In this document: piece after piece, positions 1 to 5,370 of the stretch | Layout: each line of letters begins with the position of its first letter | Position numbering within the stretch: position 1 is the first letter of the stretch | Origin: Halobacteriales archaeon QH_10_67_13 | Lineage (GTDB): Archaea; Halobacteriota; Halobacteria; Halobacteriales; Haloarculaceae | Direction of reading: 5' to 3' | DNA length: 5,469 nt | Assembly (NCBI GenBank): GCA_003021335.1 | Contig: PXQL01000032.1 | Span: 1-5,469 of the forward strand | Notes under the pieces: generated by a model | The model's input: the letters and a program-made list of their open reading frames with translations, nothing else | Databases searched by the model: none | What the model was told of the DNA's origin: nothing | Made by a program: the position numbers and the translations under genes

Positions 1-205
1 CGCACAAGAGCGGGCCGCCGGCGAGTCCTTCGACTACGAGGCCGAACGGTACGACTTTCCGGTCCGGACGAAACAGGAGCGGTCGATCCGGCTCTACGAG
101 CTCGCGGAACTCACGGGGACCGCGGAGGGCTACGCGGCCGTCCACGAGCCCCTCGAAGATCCCGGGCCGCAGGACGCGAACCCGGACGCAGATCTGACGG
201 GGTGA
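1..205 (+). CDS. C-terminal end of an unidentified protein (5' truncated by window edge)
   Basis: An open frame runs from base 2 to a TGA at 203-205 and gives 67 residues with no start in view. The composition (many Glu, Asp and Ala, few Lys) is that of a haloarchaeal coding frame. The visible part looks soluble, with a charged, probably helical stretch (ERSIRLYELAELTGTAEGYAAV) followed by a Pro/Asp-rich tail ending PDADLTG. There is no transmembrane segment and no Cys. I do not recognise the family, and the catalytic or binding part lies upstream of the window. It converges on the thioredoxin-like gene with a gap of only 48 bases, so it is unlikely to belong to the radical SAM group. Confidence 0.7.
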   Translation, partial: AQERAAGESFDYEAERYDFPVRTKQERSIRLYELAELTGTAEGYAAVHEPLEDPGPQDANPDADLTG

Positions 206-252
206 CGAGACGCTCGGATCGGCCGCCGCCATGGACCCGGGAGTTGAGGGAG

Positions 253-267
253 CTCACGAGTCGTGAG
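253..267. repeat. Perfect short inverted repeat at the end of the thioredoxin-like gene
   Basis: CTCACGA (253-259) and TCGTGAG (261-267) are perfect inverted copies around one central base. As RNA this can form a 5-bp stem with a 5-base loop. It covers the stop codon and last codons of the minus-strand gene, in the convergent gap with the gene ending at 205. It could contribute to 3'-end formation, but there is no adjacent T-run and the stem is short. Confidence 0.25.
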
Positions 268-736
268 ACCTGCTTCGGTCGAATTCACTGTTACGGTCGA
301 GGGCCGCCTCGATCGCGGCGACGACCCCGTCGGTGGTCGGAACGTCGCGGCCCTGACAGAGCCGCCGGCCGCCGACCACCATCACCGGCGGGTGGTAGCC
401 CCCGTGTCGCAGCGCCCCGAGGAACCGCGTCCACCACGAGAACACCCGGACCTCGACGTCCGCATCGACCCGCTCGGCGGCCTGGTCGGCCCGCCTGGTG
501 AAGACGTGACACTCCCGGCAGAAACTCTCCGGGACCCTGAGGATGCCGTGACGGCCGGAGACGATGTAGACGTCGACCGTGACTGTCGCCCCCGATCGCC
601 CCAACGACGGCACCAGCCGCGCGCGGAGCTCTCCTCGGGTCGTTGCCGGTCTGTCGTCTCCTCGCGTCTCCGGTTCGTCGGGCTCGTCGGACGTATCGGG
701 GGACTGCGTGCTCACACAGAATATTCGACCGGACAC
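254..736 (-). CDS. Small thioredoxin-fold (glutaredoxin-like) CxxC redox protein
   Basis: The product has 160 residues if the GTG at 736 is used. An acidic Pro/Asp/Glu-rich tail (about 10-35) precedes a compact domain that reads as a thioredoxin fold. This has a first strand VTVDVYIV (52-59), a Phe-Cys-Arg-Glu-Cys site (C73/C76) opening a helix, a second strand VEVRVF (94-99), a probable cis-Pro at P117 before strand VMVVGG, and a final helix VVAAIEAAL. A third cysteine, C127, sits just after the strand that follows the cis-Pro. There is no signal peptide or membrane span, so it should be cytoplasmic. An in-frame GTG at 715 (residue 8) is an equally plausible start, giving an N-terminus M-STQSPDTSDEPDE. 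It is transcribed divergently from the radical SAM gene across a 78-base gap, which suggests shared control and a possible role as reductant. The exact family is unknown to me; the fold call is by eye. Confidence 0.72.
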   Translation of the reverse strand: MSGRIFCVSTQSPDTSDEPDEPETRGDDRPATTRGELRARLVPSLGRSGATVTVDVYIVSGRHGILRVPESFCRECHVFTRRADQAAERVDADVEVRVFSWWTRFLGALRHGGYHPPVMVVGGRRLCQGRDVPTTDGVVAAIEAALDRNSEFDRSRSHDS

Positions 737-814
737 TCATTCTCTTCTCCCGTTTGTGTACGAGAGAGACACAGCCACCCCGGGGTTGAACAGCCGGTAC
801 TACCATCGAAGGGC
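737..814. promoter_or_regulatory. Divergent promoter region between the thioredoxin-like and radical SAM genes
   Basis: This 78-base gap must hold the start signals for both genes. An AT-richer box GTTTGTGTA (752-760) reads TACACAAAC on the minus strand, so it could act as a TATA element in either direction. It lies about 21 bases upstream of the GTG at 736, or about 42 upstream of the GTG at 715. On the plus strand it would place a start site near 783. A perfect 10-bp palindrome ACCCCGGGGT lies at 777-786, at that predicted start, and an 8-bp palindrome GAATATTC lies at 719-726 inside the minus-strand gene. GAAGG (808-812) precedes the ATG at 815 by only 2 bases, which is too close for a normal ribosome binding site. 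Everything here is pattern reading. Confidence 0.4.
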
Positions 815-2257
815 ATGAGCGAGGCGGCGTCTCAACTGGCGACGACGACGAGTCTCTGCCCGGAGTGTCTCGAGCAGGTTCCGGGAACCTACGAGGCTCG
901 GGACGGCTCGGTGTACCTGCGCCGGAGTTGTCCCGACCACGGCGAGCACTCCCGGAAGGTGTGGGAGTCGCTCGATCACTGGCAGTGGGCCCGAGAGTTC
1001 CAGCCCGACGCGCCGTTCGACCCCGAAAGGGGCTACGCGGTCGACAACGACCACGCCTGTCTCGCGGTCGTCGAGGTGACACAGAACTGTAATCTCTCGT
1101 GTTCGTACTGTTTCGCGAGTTCTGGTCCGGGCGGGTACGAACACTCCGTCGAAGAGGTACGCGGGCTCTTGGAGACGGTGCTCGACAGCGGCGGCCCGCG
1201 CCCGATCCAGTTTTCCGGCGGCGAGCCGACGGTCCGGGACGACCTGCCCGAGCTCGTCGGCGAGGCCCGCTCGATGGGGTTCGAACACATCCAGGTGAAC
1301 ACCAACGGCATCCGGCTAGCCCGCGAGGACGGCTATGCCGATCGACTGGCCGAGGCGGGCGTGACGGCGATCTACCTGCAGTTCGACGGGCTCGAGCCGG
1401 AGACCTACGAGCAGATCCGCGAGGTCAACCTCGTGCCGGAAAAGCGGGCCGCAGTCGAGGCCTGCCGGGAGGCGGGCCTGTCGGTGGTGCTCGTCCCGAC
1501 GGTCGTGCCGGGCACCAACGACCACGAGATGGGCGCGATCGTCGAGTTCGGCCTCGAGAACCGCGACGTCGTCGAGTCGGTGAACTTCCAGCCGGTGGCG
1601 CATTTCGGCCGGTACGCCGACCACCACGGTCGGTTCTCGCTCGACGAGGCCGCCCGACGGCTCGCCGCACAGTTTGAGGGCCTCGAGCCCCGAGACTTAC
1701 TGCCGGTGCCCTGCTGTTCGGCGTACTGCCAGAGCGCGACCGCGTTGCTCCCGACCGAAAACGGCGTCACGCCGGTCACCAGATTCCTCAGTGACGCACT
1801 CTTTGCGAACGTCTCCGGGATGGTCGACGAGGGCGACTGGATGGAGCTGATCGCGAACACGACCGCCGGCAGGGAGGCCGCGACCACGACCGCGAGCTGT
1901 TGTGGGGCCGACTCCTCGGGGGTCGCCTCGGTGGTCGGGGGCTGCTGTGGGCCGAGCGAGGCGGAGCTGCCGACCGAGATCGGGGGGCTGCTCGATGACG
2001 TGCTCCCAGTCTCATTTACCGGCTTCATGGACGCCGACGCCGCCGACGCCGAGCGACTCGACAACTGCTGTATTTCGGTTCCGACCGAGTCCGGCGAACT
2101 GGTGCCGTTCTGTGCGTACAACATGACTACCGACGACGGCGAGTACGCGATCCGGGACAGGGAGGGCTGGGGCGGGCGCCCCGCGGTCGGCGAACCGGTG
2201 GCGACCGACCCCGAGCCGGACCCGGGCGCCAACGACGCGGGAACCGGAGACGACTGA
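815..2257 (+). CDS. Cysteine-rich radical SAM protein, tetraether lipid synthase (Tes)-like / TrsS-like
   Basis: The product has 480 residues. An N-terminal zinc-finger-like module has C15-P-E-C18 and C39-P-D-H42-G. The radical SAM core has the CxxxCxxC [4Fe-4S] motif at C92/C96/C99, preceded by VEVTQN, then SGGEPT (134-139) and NTNG (162-165). The C-terminal part resembles Tes: PVPCCSAYC (297-305), then FTGFMDAD and a C-x13-PFCAYN block (C419, C433). Tes-type enzymes use this core plus extra Fe-S clusters for radical chemistry on inert C-H bonds. Members next to a methyltransferase are called TrsS in bacteria, some with selenocysteine; here all such positions are Cys. The 18 cysteines, including four CC doublets (300, 362, 377, 418), are striking for a haloarchaeal protein. 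The frame stays open back to 263, but the ATG at 815 immediately precedes the conserved zinc finger and the upstream part overlaps the opposite-strand gene. The last 40 residues are an acidic tail. Substrate unknown. Confidence 0.88.
   Translation: MSEAASQLATTTSLCPECLEQVPGTYEARDGSVYLRRSCPDHGEHSRKVWESLDHWQWAREFQPDAPFDPERGYAVDNDHACLAVVEVTQNCNLSCSYCFASSGPGGYEHSVEEVRGLLETVLDSGGPRPIQFSGGEPTVRDDLPELVGEARSMGFEHIQVNTNGIRLAREDGYADRLAEAGVTAIYLQFDGLEPETYEQIREVNLVPEKRAAVEACREAGLSVVLVPTVVPGTNDHEMGAIVEFGLENRDVVESVNFQPVAHFGRYADHHGRFSLDEAARRLAAQFEGLEPRDLLPVPCCSAYCQSATALLPTENGVTPVTRFLSDALFANVSGMVDEGDWMELIANTTAGREAATTTASCCGADSSGVASVVGGCCGPSEAELPTEIGGLLDDVLPVSFTGFMDADAADAERLDNCCISVPTESGELVPFCAYNMTTDDGEYAIRDREGWGGRPAVGEPVATDPEPDPGANDAGTGDD
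2246..2250 (+). promoter_or_regulatory. Ribosome binding site and stop/start coupling for the methyltransferase
   Basis: GGAGA lies 8 bases before the ATG at 2259, inside the last codons of the radical SAM gene. The radical SAM stop and the methyltransferase start are separated by one base (TGA-G-ATG). This supports the 2259 start and suggests translational coupling. Confidence 0.55.
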
Positions 2258-2258
2258 G

Positions 2259-2963
2259 ATGCAGGGACTGCTCGAACGGGCGCTCGCGAACCCGTGGACG
2301 ACGCTCGATCGCGTCACCGACTCATCGCTGCACCCCGGCGGCCGCGAGAGCACCGCCTCGCTGCTCGACCGAGCCGGGGTTTCGGCGGGGACGCGCGTGC
2401 TTGATGTCGGCTGTGGACCGGGAGCGTCTGTCGAACTGGCCCGCGAGCGCGGCGCCCGCGCGATCGGGCTCGACCGGGAGCCGCCGGCTCGGGGAGGCGT
2501 GCGCAGCGACCTCTCGCGGCTTCCCTTCGCCGACGGGAGTGTCGATGTCGTGCTCGCGGAGTGTGTCATGTGTCTGGTCCTAGATCAGTCACTTGCCTTC
2601 CGGGAGGCCCGCCGAGTGCTCGCCCCTGGCGGCCGGCTCGCGCTCTCGGAGATGGTGGCAGTCGGCGACGTGCCGGCACTTCCCGACCCGGTCTCCGAGG
2701 CGGTCTGTCTCTCGAATGCCGTCGCCCCCGAGACGCTGATCGACCGGGTTGAGCGGGCCGGCTTCGCCGTCGGGGAGCCCCGAAACCACCGCGAGGACCT
2801 GCTCGCGATGCGCGACGAGATCGCCGCCCGCGTCGATTACGAGTCCCTGCTCGGCGCGCTCGGCGAACGGGGCGACCGGCTGCTGACCGCGATCGAGGAC
2901 CTCGAGGCGGCCGTCGAGGCCGGCGAGATCAGCTACGTCTCCCTCGTCGCGAGCGCCCAGTGA
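2259..2963 (+). CDS. Class I SAM-dependent methyltransferase, TrsM/ArsM-like, paired with the radical SAM protein
   Basis: The product has 234 residues, with a Rossmann methyltransferase fold. Motif I is VLDVGCGPG (47-55). D72 in IGLDRE should bind the SAM ribose hydroxyls. DLSRLPFADGSVDVV (84-98) is the adenine-side and motif IV region, and ARRVLAPGGRLALSE (117-131) is the post-motif III strand. Ahead of motif I, LHPGGREST (24-32) fits the LxPGGxxLT signature I recall for DVU_1556-type (TrsM) methyltransferases, as does EC at 101-102. The segment ECVMCLV (101-107) and C150 in EAVCLSNA also line up by eye with the NCVINL and GC segments of arsenite methyltransferase ArsM, so a soft metalloid or thiol acceptor is possible. 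The gene starts one base after the radical SAM stop and is surely in the same operon. The start is fixed by that junction and by GGAGA upstream. Methyltransferase activity is confident; the acceptor is not known. Confidence 0.87.
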   Translation: MQGLLERALANPWTTLDRVTDSSLHPGGRESTASLLDRAGVSAGTRVLDVGCGPGASVELARERGARAIGLDREPPARGGVRSDLSRLPFADGSVDVVLAECVMCLVLDQSLAFREARRVLAPGGRLALSEMVAVGDVPALPDPVSEAVCLSNAVAPETLIDRVERAGFAVGEPRNHREDLLAMRDEIAARVDYESLLGALGERGDRLLTAIEDLEAAVEAGEISYVSLVASAQ

Positions 2964-2997
2964 GCGTTCGGTTCTCGGGGACGTTCCGTACGCGGAG

Positions 2998-3029
2998 CCA
3001 CGGGACTCCGATCGGTTCGAGACCCGTGG
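2998..3029 (+). other. Imperfect intergenic stem-loop between the two methyltransferase genes
   Basis: CCACGGG (2998-3004) and CCCGTGG (3023-3029) form a perfect 7-bp stem. The intervening 18 bases continue the helix: an A/A mismatch, CTC pairing with GAG (3006-3008 with 3019-3021), a C/C mismatch, then G-T and A-T pairs closing a 4-base loop TCGG (3012-3015). It begins 34 bases after the first methyltransferase stop and ends 31 bases before the next start. It could be an end-processing or termination structure separating 815-2963 from the genes downstream, although no T-run follows. The weak TATA-like bases ACTAT (3031-3035) lie about 26-30 bases before the GTG at 3061, as expected for a leaderless promoter. 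Confidence 0.4.
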
Positions 3030-3060
3030 AACTATCGGCAGTGGTGTCCTACCGTGGCGG

Positions 3061-3654
3061 GTGCACGGCGGCGATGTTTGGCAGTTCGAGCTGTTCGCTC
3101 CGGTCTATGATCTGTTGGTTCCGGGCGCGGACGCCGGACTCACGGCGGCGATCGAGACGGCAACCGTTCCCGTCGAGCGACTGCTCGACGTCGGCGGTGG
3201 CACCGGTCGCGGAGCCCGGGCCGTCGACGTTCCCGAGCGGATCGTGATCGACCCCGCCGCGGCGATGCTCAGGGAGGCCCGCGAGCACGGGCTCGCGGCG
3301 GTTCGGGGGGACGGAAGTCGGCTGCCGGTCGCCGACGGGGCCGTCCAGGCCGTCCTGATCACCGACGCCCTGCACCACGTCGGCGACCAGCTCGGGCTGG
3401 TTCGGGAGGCCTACCGCGTGCTCGCCCCCGGCGGGGTCTTCGTCGTCCAGGAGTTCGATCCGACGACCGCGCTCGGCCGGCTGCTGGCGGCCGGCGAACG
3501 ACTCGTCGGCTTCGACTCGCGGTTTCACCCTCCAGAAACGGTCCGTGAGGTCCTCGCCGCCGTCGGCTTCGAGGCCGCGGTCCGCGAGACGGGAGTCGAG
3601 TATCTCGTCGTCGGGATTCGGCCCGATCGAGTCGACGACCGGCCTCGGTGGTGA
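3061..3654 (+). CDS. Class I SAM-dependent methyltransferase (UbiE-like methyltransferase domain)
   Basis: The product has 197 residues and starts at GTG; no in-frame ATG gives a full domain. The N-terminal FELFAPVYDLL (9-19) is the helix often seen before UbiE-like methyltransferase domains. Motif I is LLDVGGGTG (41-49), and D64 in IVIDPA is the probable SAM ribose-binding acid. GDGSRLPVADGAVQAVLITDALHHV (83-107) is the motif II/IV region, and YRVLAPGGVFVVQEFDP is the post-motif III segment. It ends with a short charged tail (RPDRVDDRPRW). There are no Cys residues, unlike the neighbouring methyltransferase, so the two are not recent duplicates. It lies 97 bases after the previous gene, across a stem-loop, and 37 bases before the ornithine cyclodeaminase-like gene, with which it is likely co-transcribed. 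The acceptor (quinone, lipid or small molecule) cannot be told from sequence. Confidence 0.83.
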   Translation: MHGGDVWQFELFAPVYDLLVPGADAGLTAAIETATVPVERLLDVGGGTGRGARAVDVPERIVIDPAAAMLREAREHGLAAVRGDGSRLPVADGAVQAVLITDALHHVGDQLGLVREAYRVLAPGGVFVVQEFDPTTALGRLLAAGERLVGFDSRFHPPETVREVLAAVGFEAAVRETGVEYLVVGIRPDRVDDRPRW

Positions 3655-3691
3655 CCGCCGGCGTCATGACGGTGGCGGTACAACTGCGAGT

Positions 3692-4687
3692 ATGACCTCC
3701 GTGCGAGTTCTCCACAGCGACGAGCTGGCCGACCTGGCGACGCCGGCGGAGTACGTCGCGGCCGTCCGGTCGGGGTACAGGCAGCGCGGCGAAGGGGCAC
3801 CCGCGGCACCCCGAACGCTGCTCGAGAATGCCGACCCGCCGGGCGTGCTGACGGGATATCTCGCCGTCCTGCCCGAGACCGGTGCGATGGGCGGGTACAC
3901 CTACGCCGCCGGGTTCGGCGACCGCGACGCACACTTCATGCTGCCGTTATTCGACGCCGAGACCGGCGCGCCGATCGCGCTGCTCGACGGCGCGGGGCTC
4001 AACCCCTACAAGACCGGCGCGGCCGGCGCCGTCGGGACCGACGCGCTGGCCCGCCCGGACGCGACCGAACTCGCGATCGTCGGCAGCGGCACGCAGGCCC
4101 GTGGCCAGCTGCTCGCGACCGCGACGGTTCGGGATCTCGATCGGGTCGCCGTCTACTCGCCGACCGCCGAGCACCGCCGGGCGTTCGCCGCCGAGATGGG
4201 CGAGCAGATCGAGGCGCCGATCGAGCCGGTCGAGACCGCGGCCGCGGCGGTCGAGGGAGCCGACATCGTCGTTACCGCGACGACGGCGACCGAGCCCGTC
4301 TTCCACGCCGAGACGCTCGCGCCCGGGACGCACGTGACCGCCGTCGGCCAGTATCACCCGGACCGACGCGAGCTCGACGCCGAGACGATCGCCCGGGCGA
4401 AGTACGTCCCGGACCTCCGCGATCGGGTCGACCAGGACGCAGGCTCTTACATCGCGGCCAGGGAGCGGGGCGCGATCGGAGACGATCACGTCCACGCCGA
4501 GCTGGGTGCCGTCGTCGCTGGCGAGGCGCCGGGGCGAACCGGCGACGAGATCACCGTCTTCGACAGCGGCGGCACCGCGATCGAGACCGTCGCTGCCGGG
4601 ATGCTCCTCTACGAGAAGGCCGTCGCGGCCGACCTGGGTCAGACCGTCGAGCTCGCGCCGGCGAGCGAGGCGATGCTCGGACGGTAG
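3692..4687 (+). CDS. Ornithine cyclodeaminase / mu-crystallin family protein, active site diverged
   Basis: The product has 331 residues, the usual length of the family (ornithine cyclodeaminase, archaeal alanine dehydrogenase, ketimine reductases). The N-terminal dimerisation and substrate half includes PRTLLEN (40-46) and LNPYKTGAAGAVGTDALARPDA (103-124). The NAD(P)-binding Rossmann half has VGSGTQARGQL (130-140) and DIVVTATTATEPVF (191-204). VGQYHPDRRELD (218-229) and ITVFDSGGTAIE (287-298) follow. By eye against archaeal alanine dehydrogenase, the conserved substrate Lys falls near T70 (GGYTYAAG), the Arg of the RTGAA motif is K107, and the Asp expected after the VG turn is replaced in GQYHP. 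A canonical amino acid cyclodeaminase or dehydrogenase activity is therefore doubtful. The open frame extends back to 3545, but that part overlaps the preceding gene; the ATG at 3692 is right for the family. It probably shares a transcript with the methyltransferase 37 bases upstream. Confidence 0.86.
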   Translation: MTSVRVLHSDELADLATPAEYVAAVRSGYRQRGEGAPAAPRTLLENADPPGVLTGYLAVLPETGAMGGYTYAAGFGDRDAHFMLPLFDAETGAPIALLDGAGLNPYKTGAAGAVGTDALARPDATELAIVGSGTQARGQLLATATVRDLDRVAVYSPTAEHRRAFAAEMGEQIEAPIEPVETAAAAVEGADIVVTATTATEPVFHAETLAPGTHVTAVGQYHPDRRELDAETIARAKYVPDLRDRVDQDAGSYIAARERGAIGDDHVHAELGAVVAGEAPGRTGDEITVFDSGGTAIETVAAGMLLYEKAVAADLGQTVELAPASEAMLGR

Positions 4688-4689
4688 TT

Positions 4690-4716
4690 GAGTCCTCCGG
4701 TGGCTCGCGGAGACTC
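4690..4716. terminator. Possible bidirectional 3'-end hairpin between convergent genes
   Basis: GAGTCCTCCG (4690-4699) pairs with CGGAGACTC (4708-4716) to give a 9-bp stem with one bulged C and an 8-base loop. It fills the 27-base gap between the stop of the cyclodeaminase-like gene and the stop of gar1, so it could serve both transcripts. No T-run flanks it on either side, so it may stabilise 3' ends rather than terminate by itself. Confidence 0.35.
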
Positions 4717-4957
4717 ACTTCGAGTCGTTGAGTCCCGGACGGCTGTAGACGGCCGCTCCGAGCAGCGCCGCCGGCTCGCCCTCGGCCGAGAGCGCGAGGT
4801 ACGGCCGCGTCGTGGGGCCGAACACGTCGACCACTTTTCCGACGGCCGTGAGTTGCTCGTCGACGAGCGCGGTCCCGATCTCGGGGCGTGATCGATCCCG
4901 ACAGCGAACGACCGCGACTCCCTGTGCCGACCGGACGACCTCGCCGATGCGTTTCAT
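4715..4957 (-). CDS. gar1: H/ACA RNP subunit Gar1
   Basis: The product has 80 residues, typical of the short archaeal Gar1, which lacks the Gly/Arg-rich tails of the eukaryotic protein. The sequence is the Gar1 beta-barrel pattern: MKRIGEVVRSAQGVAVVR (1-18), then IGTALVDEQLTAVGKVVDVFGP (27-48) and RPYLAL (51-56). The VGKVVDVFGP segment is the family hallmark. Gar1 binds Cbf5 with Nop10 and L7Ae in the H/ACA ribonucleoprotein and helps load and release substrate RNA during guided pseudouridylation. The frame continues 18 codons upstream into srp19, but MKRIG is the usual haloarchaeal start. That start lies 4 bases after the srp19 stop, so the two genes form one operon. The tail after about residue 60 (AEGEPAALLGAAVYSRPGLNDSK) is less conserved. 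Confidence 0.9.
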   Translation of the reverse strand: MKRIGEVVRSAQGVAVVRCRDRSRPEIGTALVDEQLTAVGKVVDVFGPTTRPYLALSAEGEPAALLGAAVYSRPGLNDSK

Positions 4958-4961
4958 CGTC

Positions 4962-5240
4962 TCACGCCCGGAGCGCGTCGAGGTAGGCGGACGTCGCTTG
5001 GAGGAGGTCACTCCGGCTGGCGTCCTCGGCGCCTTTCACGAGCACCCGTCCGCGGGGTTCGTACTCCTGTGGGTAGGTCGCGTCGCGTTCGATCACGGCG
5101 TCGTAGCCGACCTGCTGGACGGCCCGCGCGATCTCGTCGACGGTCGGCTCGGAGACCGCGAGCGCCCGCGAGACCCGGCGCCCCTCGCTCCGGGACAGTC
5201 CCGTATCGAGGTAGGCGGGCCAGATGACGTTTTCGACCAT
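4962..5240 (-). CDS. srp19: Signal recognition particle subunit SRP19
   Basis: The product has 92 residues, the normal archaeal length. Family signatures are VIWPAYLD at 5-12, SRSEGRRV at 16-23, the helix [17 protein letters not shown] (33-49), and [10 protein letters not shown] (60-69), which carries basic residues that contact SRP RNA. SRP19 binds the tips of helices 6 and 8 of 7S RNA and promotes SRP54 binding, so it acts in co-translational targeting to the membrane. The open frame extends 18 codons upstream to 5294, but the ATG at 5240 begins [12 protein letters not shown], the standard start. A TATA-like element and a GGAGG both lie upstream of it. gar1 follows after 4 bases; the two are commonly adjacent in haloarchaea. 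Confidence 0.95.
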   Translation of the reverse strand: MVENVIWPAYLDTGLSRSEGRRVSRALAVSEPTVDEIARAVQQVGYDAVIERDATYPQEYEPRGRVLVKGAEDASRSDLLQATSAYLDALRA

Positions 5241-5280
5241 ACCGGTCCTCCGCGGGGCGGATACAAACCTCTTTTCCGAT
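5241..5280 (-). promoter_or_regulatory. Promoter and possible ribosome binding site of the srp19-gar1 operon
   Basis: On the minus strand a TATA-like box TTTGTAT (5267-5261) is preceded by a purine-rich GGAAAAGAGG stretch (5277-5268) that could be the BRE. Its centre lies about 24 bases before the ATG at 5240, the spacing expected if the transcript starts at or beside the ATG (leaderless). A GGAGG (5251-5247) sits 6 bases before the same ATG, so leadered initiation is also possible. Both signals support the 5240 start. Confidence 0.6.
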
Positions 5281-5370
5281 CGGCAGCGGCTCACTCGCCC
5301 GTCGGATCTCTGTGCGGGCTCGCAACGGAGAACGCGACAGGTTCAGGCCCGCCGCCCCCGAAGCCATCGT

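Noticed and set aside
263..814. Upstream 184-codon extension of the radical SAM reading frame
   Set aside because: It overlaps the thioredoxin-like gene on the other strand, gives no recognisable domain, and the conserved zinc finger starts directly after the ATG at 815. Open antisense frames are common at this GC content.
1405..2232. Long minus-strand open frame (275 codons) opposite the radical SAM gene
   Set aside because: It is Ser/Pro/Arg-rich with no domain, lies wholly opposite a clearly coding frame, and fits the usual GC-rich shadow pattern.
815..2257. Selenocysteine in the radical SAM protein, as in some TrsS proteins
   Set aside because: The frame has no internal TGA; all candidate positions are TGC or TGT cysteine codons.
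3009..3031. GGTTCGAGACC resembling a tRNA T-arm, possibly a tRNA remnant or attachment site
   Set aside because: The 5-bp stem has a C/C mismatch, there is no CCA end or anticodon arm at a sensible distance, and the bases are better explained by the larger stem-loop at 2998-3029. No integrase is present.
3359..3934. Minus-strand open frame (191 codons) across the methyltransferase and cyclodeaminase-like genes
   Set aside because: It is Arg-rich and basic, unlike haloarchaeal proteins, and spans two confident plus-strand genes.
4687..4735. Direct repeat GTTGAGTCC (4687-4695 and 4727-4735)
   Set aside because: Nine bases, 40 apart, with the second copy inside gar1 coding sequence. There is no further copy or mobile-element context, so chance is likely.
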